64,000 bases of DNA from Natrononativus amylolyticus (GCF_024362525.1 NZ_CP101458.1:2480001-2544000), one strand, 5' to 3'. Shown: positions 1 to 7,828, counted from the stretch's first letter. The notes: generated by a model from the sequence alone, not told the origin. A program made the numbers and translations.

Positions 1-338
1 TGGAGGTAGACGTCCGCCGTGTCGGCGAGTTTCCCGATCGGCCCGGTGAGCGGGATGCGGTCGATCGTATCCGGCAGGTTCGCCGGATCGATTACCGTCC
101 CCTCCGCGAGGTCGAACGGGCCGATCGAGCCGATGCCGACGGCGACGATCCGTTCGGGGTCGATCCCGGCGTCGGCGCAGGCCTCGCGCATCGTCTCGAG
201 GACCTGCTCCGTTACGTCGATACCCGTCGGACCGCGTGGCGTTTCGTTCCGGCTCACGCCGACGATGGTTCCGTCGTCCTCGGCGACGACGGAACGGACG
301 TTCGTCGCTCCGAGATCGACGCCCGCATAGTAGACCAT
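1..338 (-). CDS. ROK-family sugar kinase (glucokinase-like), N-terminal part only
   Basis: The frame starts at an ATG at 338 on the minus strand and runs off the left edge, leaving about 112 residues. It begins MVYYAGVDLGATN, the DxGxT phosphate-binding motif of the actin-like ATPase fold, and continues with GIGSIGPFDLAEG and VIDPANLP, typical of the ROK N-terminal half. The family phosphorylates glucose or another hexose in the cytoplasm, but the substrate-binding and zinc motifs lie beyond the window, so the substrate is undetermined. A TATA-like GTTAAGT lies about 30 bases upstream, suggesting a leaderless mRNA. The family call is firm; glucokinase is only a guess. Confidence 0.85.
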   Translation of the reverse strand, partial: MVYYAGVDLGATNVRSVVAEDDGTIVGVSRNETPRGPTGIDVTEQVLETMREACADAGIDPERIVAVGIGSIGPFDLAEGTVIDPANLPDTIDRIPLTGPIGKLADTADVYL

Positions 339-366
339 TCCTGTCCTAGGGGACAACGGCCACCCC

Positions 367-375
367 ACTTAACTA
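367..375 (-). promoter_or_regulatory. TATA-like element for the ROK kinase
   Basis: The plus-strand bases ACTTAACTA read TAGTTAAGT on the minus strand, about 29 bases before the ATG at 338. That is the usual spacing for a leaderless haloarchaeal transcript. No other signal was checked. Confidence 0.45.
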
Positions 376-476
376 CACACATCCTTACTCGTCTCCGCAT
401 CCCCATTCAGAACCCGTAGACTGCAGTCCGATCGGTCGGAACGTCGTCTCCTTCGAGAACGTCACGGTTCGGATCC

Positions 477-517
477 AATGATAGTCACTCGGAGAGCAAT
501 GACAGTCACTCGGAGAG
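477..517. repeat. Tandem direct repeat, 20-base unit, 21-base period
   Basis: AATGATAGTCACTCGGAGAG at 477-496 is repeated at 498-517 with one change (ATAG to ACAG) and one spacer base. The 21-base period is two helical turns, so a protein bound to each copy would face the same side of the DNA. The pair lies between the stop of the UspA gene (554) and the start of the ROK kinase (338), about 140-180 bases upstream of the latter. The rest of 339-553 shows no gene. It could be an operator, a slippage product or part of the UspA transcript end. Confidence 0.6.
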
Positions 518-553
518 ACTTCTCGCGTGCGTGTCAAAGACGGGGCGAGGGTC

Positions 554-1009
554 TCACTCGGCGCCGCGGACGAACGTGACCGGACACGGCGCCGACAGCA
601 GAACCTCCTGGGCGGTCGAGCCGAACACCGCCTTCCCCGTCGGCGACCGTCGACGACCGCCGACGACGACGCGGTCGGCGTCGACGCTCTCTGCCAGATC
701 GACGATCGTCGGGCCGTGGTCGCCGACGGCGCCGCGGATCACGTAGTCGACGTCGTCGTCCTCGAGCGTCGCCCGGAGGTCGCGGATCGTCGCGTGCCGG
801 GAGGCGACCTCGTCGGGGTCGGCCGCCTCGAGTTCGGTGTCGAAGGCCAACCGCTCGAGGACCTCGTCGTACTCCGACTGGGTGAAGACGTGTCCGAGGA
901 CGACCGTCGACCCCGCCGGTTTCGCGACTTCGACGACCGCCTCCGCCAGTTCGTCCGTCCGGTCGGCGTCGCCGGGGCCGACCGCGAGCAGGATCGTGTC
1001 CAGGGTCAT
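554..1009 (-). CDS. UspA-family universal stress protein
   Basis: This is a 151-residue single Usp domain. It opens with MTLDTILLAVGPGDADR, an alpha/beta Rossmann-like first strand, and ends with the nucleotide-binding loop GGRRRSPTGKAVFGST, which fits the Gx2Gx9G(S/T) pattern of ATP-binding Usp proteins. A further in-frame ATG exists at 1030, but 1009 is preferred because it matches the family start and has a TATA-like box 23-31 bases upstream. Usp proteins are cytoplasmic and usually dimeric; the specific role is unknown. It is one of several Usp genes in the first 9 kb. Confidence 0.88.
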   Translation of the reverse strand: MTLDTILLAVGPGDADRTDELAEAVVEVAKPAGSTVVLGHVFTQSEYDEVLERLAFDTELEAADPDEVASRHATIRDLRATLEDDDVDYVIRGAVGDHGPTIVDLAESVDADRVVVGGRRRSPTGKAVFGSTAQEVLLSAPCPVTFVRGAE

Positions 1010-1031
1010 ACGCCCACTAGGCCCGCCCATT

Positions 1032-1040
1032 CACTTAAAC
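1032..1040 (-). promoter_or_regulatory. TATA-like element for the UspA gene at 554-1009
   Basis: CACTTAAAC on the plus strand reads GTTTAAGTG on the minus strand, centred about 27 bases before the ATG at 1009. This supports that start and a leaderless message. Confidence 0.5.
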
Positions 1041-1134
1041 ATTCACAGTTTACTCATTCTCGAGTAACATTTTGATCGGGGAGGCGGGCCACCGGGGACG
1101 GTAAGGCTAACTCGCCGGCGGCGGAAGCGAGCGT

Positions 1135-1875
1135 ATGAACGACCCGGACCTCTCGGGGCGGACCGTTCTGGTCACCGGCAGTTCGACCGGCATCGGTCGC
1201 GAGGTGTTGCTGGCGACGGCGGCTCGCGGCGCGAAGACCGCCGTCCACTACCACACGAGCGCCGACGCGGCCCGCGACGTCGCGGCGACGGCCGACGAGC
1301 GGGGCGCCGAGGCGACGATGACCGTCCAGGGCGACGTCACGGACCCCGACTCCGTCGACGGGCTCTTCTCGGCGGTCGAGTCCGAACTCGGACCGGTCGA
1401 CGTGCTGGTGAACAACGTCGGGGACTTCGCGCCCGCCCACTGGGCCGACCTCGAGTTCGACACCTGGAATCGCGTGCTCGAGACGAACCTCAACGGCACC
1501 TACCTGTGTTCGAAGCGCGCGCTGCCCGCCATGCGCGAGGCGGACGACGGTCGGATCGTCAACGTCGGCTACGCCTCGAGCGAGAAGGGGCTGGTCAGCC
1601 CGAAGAACTTCCCGTACTTCGTTGCCAAGGCGGGCGTCCTGATGTTCACCCGGATGCTCGCCGCCGACACGAGCGACGACGGGATCACCGTCAACGCCGT
1701 CTCGCCGTACGTCGTCGAGAACTCGGCGGAGTTTCCCGAAGAGTTGCCGCGGGACCGCCCGGCGAGTTTCGACGACGTCGTCGCGCCGGTGCTGTTCTTC
1801 CTCGATGCCGACAGCGGCTACGTTAGCGGGGAAAACATCGAGGTCGACGGCGGCTGGCTGCCCGAGACGGTGTGA
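1135..1875 (+). CDS. SDR-family oxidoreductase (FabG-like)
   Basis: This 246-residue protein is a classical short-chain dehydrogenase. The nucleotide loop TGSSTGIG is near residues 14-21 and the structural NNVG follows about residue 92. The catalytic Ser is near 148, and the YxxxK pair is Tyr161-Lys165 (YFVAK). The C-terminus SGYVSGENIEVDGGW is the usual end of the FabG-like group. It likely reduces or oxidises a keto/hydroxy group with NAD(P)H; the substrate cannot be read from the sequence. It stands alone between divergent or unrelated genes. Confidence 0.88.
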   Translation: MNDPDLSGRTVLVTGSSTGIGREVLLATAARGAKTAVHYHTSADAARDVAATADERGAEATMTVQGDVTDPDSVDGLFSAVESELGPVDVLVNNVGDFAPAHWADLEFDTWNRVLETNLNGTYLCSKRALPAMREADDGRIVNVGYASSEKGLVSPKNFPYFVAKAGVLMFTRMLAADTSDDGITVNAVSPYVVENSAEFPEELPRDRPASFDDVVAPVLFFLDADSGYVSGENIEVDGGWLPETV

Positions 1876-1991
1876 GCGCGGGACGACCGGCACCTTCCCG
1901 CCCTCGATCCGTGCCGATCTCGAGAGCCGCTCGCCCGGCACGCGACTCCGCAGCAGTGCGCTTCTTGCCGCTCGCGCCCGTACCGTCCACG

Positions 1992-2428
1992 ATGGATACG
2001 ATCGAGTACACCTACACGTTCGGGATGAGCGAGTCGGAGCTCAGAGCCCACCTCGAGGACGGCGACGTCGGGGTCCTCGCCCTCGCGAACGAGGGGGCGG
2101 CGTACGGGATCCCCGTCGCCGACGACTTCGACGACGGCCTCTACGTTCGGCTCACGCGCGAGGACTCGAGCAAGCGCGCTACATCGAGACGACGACGGAG
2201 GCGCGTTTCCTGCTGTACGGCGTCGAGTCGCCGAACCGGTCGTGGAGCGTGATCGCGACGGGAGCGCTCCGACGGCTCGAGGGCGACGAGCGGGCGGCGT
2301 TCGACGAGGCGGCCATCAACGAGCGGTTCCACCGCCTCCGGACCTTCGACGAGGACGTCGAGGCGGTCGATATCGACGTCTACGAGTTCGAGATCGAGGC
2401 GATCACGGGTCGGAAGACCGGCGGCTGA
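1992..2428 (+). pseudogene. Pyridoxamine 5'-phosphate-oxidase-like flavin-binding protein, frameshifted
   Basis: The first frame starts at the ATG at 1992 (MDTIEYTYTFGMSESELRAH) and reads well to LTREDSSK at about 2174. The homologous continuation ARYIETTTEARFLLYG and the rest up to the stop at 2428 are in another frame. One missing G near 2174-2175 (AAG then CGCGC) explains the shift: restoring it gives SSK-ARYIETT without a break. The combined product of about 145 residues resembles haloarchaeal PNPOx-like split-barrel proteins that bind FMN or F420. As it stands the gene would make a truncated product, unless this is a sequencing error in a GC run. Confidence 0.75.
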
Positions 2429-2440
2429 GCGGGGCCCCGC

Positions 2441-3337
2441 TCAGCGGTCGCCCGACGGCCGCCGCCGGGAGAGCGCCCGGCGCAGCCGCGAGGTGGTCGG
2501 CACGTACCGCCTGGCGAGGATCACCGTTCCCGCGGCGTGTCGCCCGACGCCCTCCGAGACCGACCCCAGGAGCCGGCGTTCGAGTAGGCCGCCGCGCGAG
2601 ACGCCGAGGAGGGTGAGGTCGTGGTCGGCCGTCCGATCCGTGATCGCGCCCGCGACGTTCTCGGCGGTGGCTACCTCCGTGGTGGTCGCCACGCCCTCGA
2701 GAGAGGAGCGCGTGCCGCCGAGCAGGACTTCCGCTTCCGACTCGGTGTACTCGGGGTTCGTCTCGGCGACGACGTGCAGCAGGTGAACGCCGGCGTCGTG
2801 GCTGCGGGCGATCGACGCGGCGGCCTCGAGGGCGCACTCGTCGTGGGGGCCGCCCGCGACGGGAACCAGCACGGAATCGGGATCGGCGGGCGAAGGCGTC
2901 TGGACCCGCTTGACGAGGACGTCGCACTCGGCGTCGCGCAGAACCGTGTCGACGTGGCTCCCGAGGACGACGTTCCCTCTCGGCGGCCGCCCGCGCCACC
3001 CCACGAGTATCGCGTCGGCGTCGTAGCGCGCCGCCGCGCCGACGATGCCGCGCGCGACGCCGCGGGCCATCCGAATCCGTCGCTCGGCGAGAATCCCGGC
3101 CTCTGCAGCCCGCTCGGCGGCCGTCTGTAACAGTTCCTCGTGGCGGGAATCGAGCAGGTACCGCCGGCCGTCCGCGAGTGAGAGCTGCGGCGGGACCTCG
3201 AGAACGAACACGAGAACGAGCCGGTACGACCGGTCCGTCGCGATGTCGATCGCCGTGTCCAGCTGGCGATCCGCGGTGTCGGGGTTGGCGAGCGGAACCA
3301 ACAGCGTGCCGCGCGTCTCGGGTGTATCGTCGACCAT
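2441..3337 (-). CDS. Two-domain universal stress protein (UspA-UspA)
   Basis: The protein has 298 residues from the ATG at 3337 (MVDDTPETRGTLLVPLANPD). The first Usp domain covers about residues 1-145 and includes DADAILVGWRGRPPRGNVVLGS. The second, about 148-285, starts DSVLVPVAGGPHDECALEAA and ends with LLGVSRGGLLERRLLGSVSEGV. Tandem Usp proteins form an internal pseudo-dimer. A longer frame reaches 3634, but the stretch before 3337 overlaps the CBS gene antisense and lacks Usp similarity, so the short start is chosen. The C-terminal tail is Arg-rich, unusual in this acidic proteome. Confidence 0.85.
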   Translation of the reverse strand: MVDDTPETRGTLLVPLANPDTADRQLDTAIDIATDRSYRLVLVFVLEVPPQLSLADGRRYLLDSRHEELLQTAAERAAEAGILAERRIRMARGVARGIVGAAARYDADAILVGWRGRPPRGNVVLGSHVDTVLRDAECDVLVKRVQTPSPADPDSVLVPVAGGPHDECALEAAASIARSHDAGVHLLHVVAETNPEYTESEAEVLLGGTRSSLEGVATTTEVATAENVAGAITDRTADHDLTLLGVSRGGLLERRLLGSVSEGVGRHAAGTVILARRYVPTTSRLRRALSRRRPSGDR

Positions 3338-3491
3338 CGGTGGTGGAGGTACGGCTGCCACCGGTATAACCGACGCCCCGGTTTCGGTTCCCGGCGGCGC
3401 GAGACGGGGTCCGGGGGTTCGTATCAGCAGACGATAGATTCGTACTCGCGGCCAACACCTACTTTGTCCGCTGGCGTGGGGAGGTCGAACC

Positions 3492-3914
3492 ATGACAGTC
3501 GACACCCTCTCGCGGAGCGACGTCGTAACGGCGACGGTCGAGTCCTCGGTACGCGACCTCGCGGTGACGATGCGCGACGACGGCGTCGGAAGCGTCGTGA
3601 TAACCGACGGCGACGAGCCGGTCGGAATCGTCACGGACCGCGATCTGACGGTAGCGGTTCTCGCCGAGGGGGCCGACGCGGACGAACTCGACGCGACCGA
3701 CGTGATGTCCGACGAACTCCGGACGATCGACCACGACGCCGGCTTCTACGAGGCGACCGAACTGATGAACAGCCACGGGATCCGCCGGCTCCCCGTCGTC
3801 GGCGCCGACGGCGAACTCGCCGGCATCATCACGGCCGACGACCTGAGCGAACTGCTCGCGGACGAACACCAGGAGCTCACGGGCGTCCTCCGGTCCCAGC
3901 GAGCGCCGTACTGA
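3492..3914 (+). CDS. CBS-domain-pair protein
   Basis: This 140-residue protein consists of two CBS motifs. The first covers about residues 1-62 (VGSVVITDGDEPVGIVTDRDL), the second about 68-125 (GIRRLPVVGADGELAGIITADDL). The two fold together as a Bateman module that binds adenine nucleotides and senses cell energy state. There is no attached catalytic domain, so it probably acts through a partner. It is divergent from the tandem Usp gene, with about 150 bases between their starts, and lies among other nucleotide-binding stress proteins. Confidence 0.9.
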   Translation: MTVDTLSRSDVVTATVESSVRDLAVTMRDDGVGSVVITDGDEPVGIVTDRDLTVAVLAEGADADELDATDVMSDELRTIDHDAGFYEATELMNSHGIRRLPVVGADGELAGIITADDLSELLADEHQELTGVLRSQRAPY

Positions 3915-3972
3915 GACACGATCGACGCCGACACGAACGGGAGTTATAGCGGTCGGCGTCGAAGGAGACGGT

Positions 3973-4193
3973 ATGGGTGAGCGCACCCTCGTTCCGTACG
4001 ACGGGTCACGGCCGACGCCGCCCTCGAGTACGCACTCGAGCGGTTTTCCGACCCGGAGCTGACCGCGCTGTACGTGATCGCGGTGCCGGAAGGGTACTGG
4101 GCCGCGTTCGACGACCCCGAGCGGGCGCTTCTCGGCAGCGTCGCCGAAGCGGTCGTCACGCGGTCTCCGGTGCCGGTCGTCGTCGTCCCGTAG
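3973..4193 (+). pseudogene. UspA remnant with frameshift and internal deletion
   Basis: The ATG at 3973 opens MGERTLVPYDGS, a textbook Usp N-terminus, but the frame then derails. From 4011 another frame reads ADAALEYALERFSDPELTAL, followed by YVIAVPEGYWAAFDDPERAL, and jumps straight to LGSVAEAVVTRSPVPVVVVP before the stop at 4191-4193. Those last residues are a Usp C-terminus, so roughly 70 residues of the middle, including most of the ATP-binding loop, are gone. Total coding potential is about 73 codons against about 140 for a normal Usp. I regard it as a decaying gene in a region with several intact paralogues. Confidence 0.78.
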
Positions 4194-4203
4194 GCGTCGG
4201 TGT

Positions 4204-4245
4204 CTCGAGCGCCGTCCGCGGGTCAGCGGCGAATCGGCGCTCGAG
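4204..4245. terminator. Perfect 11-base inverted repeat, terminator-like
   Basis: CTCGAGCGCCG (4204-4214) pairs exactly with CGGCGCTCGAG (4235-4245) across a 20-base spacer. It follows directly after the UspA remnant and precedes the sulfatase. No T-run follows, so a role in transcription termination is only plausible. Confidence 0.4.
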
Positions 4246-4296
4246 CGGCACGCGACCGGGCAACAGTTATCCGCCGGGTTGTGGTAGCCGGTTCCT

Positions 4297-5676
4297 ATGG
4301 CGGATTCCCGACAGGACGAGCCACACGTCCTTCTGATTCACTGTCACGACCTCGGACAGTACCTCGGCTGTTACGGCGTCGACATCGAGACGCCGACGAT
4401 CGACGCGCTCGCCGACGACGGCGCGCTGTTCGAGAACCACTACGTCACCGCACCCCAGTGCTCGCCGAGTCGCGGCAGCCTCATGACGGGTCGGTACCCA
4501 CACGTCAACGGGCTCATGGGGCTGGCCCACGGCAGCTGGGAGCTCCACGAAGACGAGACGATCCTGCCGCAGTATCTGGGGAACAACGGCTACGAGACCC
4601 ACCTGTTCGGCCTCCAGCACATCTCCCAGGACACCGATCGACTCGAGTACGACTTCGTCCACTCCGAGGGAAACCTCTACCCCGGCGTCTCGCCGGCGGT
4701 CCACCAGGCCAATCGCGCGCGAAACGTCGCCGACGTCGTCTCGACGTTCCTCGAGCGCGGGGCGTCCGACGACCCCTTCTTCGCCAGCGTCGGCTTCTTC
4801 GAACTCCACCGGGTCGAAGAGGAGAACGGCCGGTTCGGCTTCGACGCCGACCACTACGACGACGACGATCCCGACGGCATCCGGCCGCTGCCGTACCTGC
4901 CCGATCGCCGGGGAATCCGCCACGACTTAGCGGAGATGCGGGGGATGGTGACCGCCGTCGACGACGCAATGGCCTCGATCACCGACACGCTCGAAGCGAC
5001 GGGGCTCGACGAGGAGACCCTCGTGATCTTCACCACCGAACACGGGATCGCCTTCCCGCGCGCGAAAGGGAGCTGTTACGACGCCGGCATCGAGGGGGCG
5101 CTGCTGATGTGCGGGCCGCGACTCCCCGAGGGGGCGCGGTACGACGAACTCGTCAGCAACGTCGACGTGCTGCCGACGCTGCTCGAGTACGTCGGCCTCG
5201 AGGTGCCCGACCGGATCGACGGGCGGAGCTTCGCGGCGCTACTCGGGGACGACGCCAGCGCGGGCGACGGCGAGACGAGCTACGAGGAGCGCGAGCGGCT
5301 GTTCGCCGAGATGACCTGGCACGACATGTACAACCCCGTCAGGGCGATCCGCACGGAGCGGTACAAGTACATCCGAAACTTCTGGCACCTCCCCGAGGTG
5401 TACCTCACGAAGGACATCTTCGCGAGCGAGTCAGGCCGAGAGGTCCGGGAGTCCTACGGGACGCCGCCGCGGGCGTACGAGGAGCTGTACGACATCCACG
5501 AGGACCCACAGGAGGCGGAAAACGTCGCGTTCGAGCCGCGGTACGCGGAGATCAGGAACGACCTCTCCGAACAGCTCTACGAGTGGATGGTCGACACCGA
5601 CGACCCCTTGCTCAACGGACCGGTGGCGCCGGGGGACTACGACGAGATCACGGACTGGACGCACCTGGACGAGTGA
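4297..5676 (+). CDS. Sulfatase of the alkaline-phosphatase superfamily
   Basis: This 459-residue protein has the sulfatase active-site signature CSPSRGSLMTGRYPH, with Cys55 as the residue normally converted to formylglycine. A later TTEHGIAFPRAKGS carries the second metal/substrate His region, and the C-terminal part matches the N-sulfoglucosamine-sulfohydrolase-like subgroup. It would remove sulfate from an organic ester or sulfamate; substrate unknown. The N-terminal metal motif reads HCHDLG rather than the common DDxG. There is no signal peptide, so it looks cytoplasmic. Activity needs a formylglycine-generating enzyme, which is not in this window. TATA-like AGTTATCC lies about 30 bases upstream. 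Confidence 0.9.
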   Translation: MADSRQDEPHVLLIHCHDLGQYLGCYGVDIETPTIDALADDGALFENHYVTAPQCSPSRGSLMTGRYPHVNGLMGLAHGSWELHEDETILPQYLGNNGYETHLFGLQHISQDTDRLEYDFVHSEGNLYPGVSPAVHQANRARNVADVVSTFLERGASDDPFFASVGFFELHRVEEENGRFGFDADHYDDDDPDGIRPLPYLPDRRGIRHDLAEMRGMVTAVDDAMASITDTLEATGLDEETLVIFTTEHGIAFPRAKGSCYDAGIEGALLMCGPRLPEGARYDELVSNVDVLPTLLEYVGLEVPDRIDGRSFAALLGDDASAGDGETSYEERERLFAEMTWHDMYNPVRAIRTERYKYIRNFWHLPEVYLTKDIFASESGREVRESYGTPPRAYEELYDIHEDPQEAENVAFEPRYAEIRNDLSEQLYEWMVDTDDPLLNGPVAPGDYDEITDWTHLDE

Positions 5677-5759
5677 ACCGTCAGCCGGCGACACCCCCCG
5701 TCCTATTTGCCGTCAGTCGGCGTAGCGAGTGCGGCCGATACCCGGCGCGAGCGCACCCC

Positions 5760-6152
5760 ATGAACTACAAGGAATTCATCGGCCAGGTCCAGCACAGACT
5801 CGAGTACGCCCAGTTCGGCCAGGCGGTCCGGGCCACGCGGGCGACGCTGACGACCCTCGGCGAGCGGCTCCACGAGGGGGAGGCGACCGACCTCGCCAGC
5901 CCGCTCCCCATGGAGATCGACCGCTACCTCACGGAGGCCGACTCCGGCCAGCGCTTCGACTACGGCGAGTTCGTCGGCCGGGTCGCCGACCGCGAGGACG
6001 TCGACCGACCGACGGCGAACTACCACGCCCAGCAGATCGTGGCGCTGCTCGCCGAGATCGTCCCGCCGGGGAACCTCGAGAAGGCGCGCAACCAGCTTCC
6101 CGACGACTACGAGCGGCTGTTCGAACTCACCGACCTCGCCGCCGAGGAGTGA
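5760..6152 (+). CDS. DUF2267 domain protein
   Basis: This 130-residue soluble protein begins MNYKEFIGQVQHRLEYAQFG and consists of two helical repeats. The first is around residues 1-65 and the second around 66-125 (YGEFVGRVADREDVDRPTAN), ending QLPDDYERLFELTD. This matches the DUF2267 family. No biochemical function is known; in prokaryotes the family often appears near Usp and CBS stress proteins, as here. The ATG at 5760 is chosen because the frame upstream of it is only antiphase reading through the sulfatase. Confidence 0.82.
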   Translation: MNYKEFIGQVQHRLEYAQFGQAVRATRATLTTLGERLHEGEATDLASPLPMEIDRYLTEADSGQRFDYGEFVGRVADREDVDRPTANYHAQQIVALLAEIVPPGNLEKARNQLPDDYERLFELTDLAAEE

Positions 6153-6175
6153 GCCGTCGCGCCGCAGGCGTCAGA

Positions 6176-6220
6176 TAGTAACAACTGAAACGGTGTACTG
6201 ATTTTCAGTGGCTACTATAC
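6176..6220 (+). promoter_or_regulatory. 15-base imperfect palindrome abutting a TATA box
   Basis: TAGTAACAACTGAAA (6176-6190) is mirrored by TTTCAGTGGCTACTA (6203-6217), 13 of 15 positions pairing across a 12-base spacer. The right arm merges with the TATA-like TACTATAC at 6213-6220, which sits 24-31 bases before the ATG at 6244. This is AT-rich in a GC-rich neighbourhood. A repressor bound here would cover the TATA box of the DUF4336-yqeC unit. It could also be a remnant of a mobile-element end, but no second copy is evident in the window. Confidence 0.6.
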
Positions 6221-6243
6221 CCGTGGTCGCCGTTGGTGCCGGT

Positions 6244-6327
6244 ATGATCGCGAGACGGACCGGACGGGACGACGCCGACGGTCGCGGATCGGGCGGGCCA
6301 CTCCCGGCGGGTGACTGCGGCCGATGA
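6244..6327 (+). other. Possible 27-codon leader ORF upstream of the DUF4336 gene
   Basis: An ATG 24-31 bases after a TATA-like box opens a 27-codon frame (MIARRTGRDDADGRGSGG and on). Its TGA overlaps the DUF4336 start in the sequence ATGA (6324-6327). If transcription starts at the usual distance from the TATA box, this is the first codon of a leaderless message, and the main gene would depend on translational coupling. The peptide has no recognisable similarity. Chance occurrence in GC-rich DNA is possible. Confidence 0.3.
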
Positions 6328-7013
6328 CGACGGTTCTCGAGCCCCGCGGGGATCGCCTCTGGACCCACGAGGAGCCGCTTCGCTTCTACGGCTTCGAGAT
6401 CGGCCGCATCACGACAGTGATCCGGCTCTCGAGCGGGGGGCTGTTCGTCCAGTCGCCGGCCGAACTGACGCCGGCTCTCGAGGCCGACCTCAGGGAACTC
6501 GGCGGGGTGCGGTTCGTCGCTCCGGCGAGCAAGCTTCACGGCCACCTGTACATGGAGCAGTACCGCGAGGCGTTTCCGGACGCCGAACTGCTCGCCGCGC
6601 CGGGGCTCGACGGCCGGCGGAGCGACCTCCGGTTCGACGGGTTACTCGGCGACGCGCCGGACCCGCGGTGGGCGCCCGACCTCGATCAGGTCGCCGTCCT
6701 CGGCAACCGGCTGCTGACCGAGATCGCGTTTTTCCACCGGCAGAGTCGAACCCTGATACTCGGCGACGTGGGCTACCACATCGGGCGGGACAGCCCGCTG
6801 AAGACCCGCCTCATGGCCCGTCTCCTGGGGATGTACGAGCAGGTCGGACCGCCGAGGGACTACCGGTTGGCGGTAACCAACGAGGCGAGTTTCCGCCGAT
6901 CGATTCGGGAGATCCTCGCCTGGGAGTTCGACCGGGTGATCCCCGGCCACGGCGAGATCGTCGAAACGGGCGGCAAACGCGCGGTACTCGAGGGGTTCGA
7001 CTCGCTGCTATGA
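6324..7013 (+). CDS. DUF4336 domain protein
   Basis: This 229-residue protein matches DUF4336, a group distantly related to metallo-beta-lactamase-fold hydrolases. It has GGLFVQSPAELTPALEADLR near residues 38-57, SKLHGHLYMEQYREAFPDAE near 70-90 and a C-terminal VIPGHGEIVETGG resembling the late MBL-fold motif. The classical HxHxDH motif is absent, so metal binding and catalysis are uncertain. No function is established. Its stop overlaps the start of yqeC as ATGA, implying a shared transcript and coupled translation. Confidence 0.75.
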   Translation: MTTVLEPRGDRLWTHEEPLRFYGFEIGRITTVIRLSSGGLFVQSPAELTPALEADLRELGGVRFVAPASKLHGHLYMEQYREAFPDAELLAAPGLDGRRSDLRFDGLLGDAPDPRWAPDLDQVAVLGNRLLTEIAFFHRQSRTLILGDVGYHIGRDSPLKTRLMARLLGMYEQVGPPRDYRLAVTNEASFRRSIREILAWEFDRVIPGHGEIVETGGKRAVLEGFDSLL

Positions 7014-7789
7014 CCGCACAGAATCTCGTCGACGCCCTCGGAATCGACCGCGACCGCGGCGTCACCTGCGTCGTCGGCGCCGGCGGGAAGAAGTCGACGC
7101 TGTACGCCCTCGCCGACCGCCTCGAGCGGGCGATCGTCACCGCCACGGTTCGCATCCCGCCGTTCGAAGAACACGTCGCCTCCCTCGAGGTGACCGCCGA
7201 CCCGATCGCCACCGCTCACGACGCTGTTGTGAACGCCGAGGACGAACCGGACGCAACGCCGGATGGGAGGTGGCCGCTGGGACTGGTCGCAGCTCGAGAG
7301 CGCACCGATCGGTACCGGGGGTACGAGCCGGCCGTCGTCGACGACCTCGCCGCGGCGGTCGACGTCCCGATCCTGGTCAAGGCCGACGGCGCCCGAACCC
7401 GGTGGCTCAAGGCGCCGAACGACCGGGAGCCACAGCTTCCCGCCGCGGCGGACACCGTGATCCCGATCGCGAGCGCCCGCGTCGTCGGCGAGACGCTCGA
7501 CGACACGCTCGTCCACCGCCCCGAGCGCGTGGCCGCGGTGACCGGCCTCGAGGTCGGCGACGAAATCACCGCCGAGGCCGTCGCGACCGTGCTGACGAGC
7601 GAGCGAGGCGGCTGGAAGGGCGTTCCCGACGGCGCGACGGTCGTCCCGCTGCTCAACATGGTCGACACGCCCGCCCTCGAGCGGACCACTCGCGAGGTCG
7701 GGACCGAGATCCTGCGGCAACGGGACGTCACCCGCGTCGTGCTCACGCGACTGCTCGAGGACCGACCAGTGGTCGACATCCTCGAGTGA
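7010..7789 (+). CDS. yqeC: YqeC-like putative selenium-dependent hydroxylase accessory protein
   Basis: This 259-residue protein begins MTAQNLVDALGIDR and has the P-loop-like CVVGAGGKKSTLYALADRLE at about residues 21-40. It continues with LVKADGARTRWLKAP near 122-136, both hallmarks of the YqeC family. In bacteria YqeC is genetically linked to selenium-dependent molybdenum hydroxylases; its exact reaction is not settled. It overlaps the DUF4336 gene by four bases. No molybdenum hydroxylase subunit is in this window, although a MOT1-like transporter lies 20 kb away. Confidence 0.75.
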   Translation: MTAQNLVDALGIDRDRGVTCVVGAGGKKSTLYALADRLERAIVTATVRIPPFEEHVASLEVTADPIATAHDAVVNAEDEPDATPDGRWPLGLVAARERTDRYRGYEPAVVDDLAAAVDVPILVKADGARTRWLKAPNDREPQLPAAADTVIPIASARVVGETLDDTLVHRPERVAAVTGLEVGDEITAEAVATVLTSERGGWKGVPDGATVVPLLNMVDTPALERTTREVGTEILRQRDVTRVVLTRLLEDRPVVDILE

Positions 7790-7828
7790 GGGCGGCCGAC
7801 GGAGCGCAAGCTGTGGACACCCGCCCGC

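Noticed and set aside
4200-5759. A very long open frame running through the sulfatase and into the DUF2267 gene
   Set aside because: Only the last 130 codons (from 5760) have protein character; the rest is Arg/Pro-rich antiphase reading of the sulfatase, as expected in GC-rich DNA.
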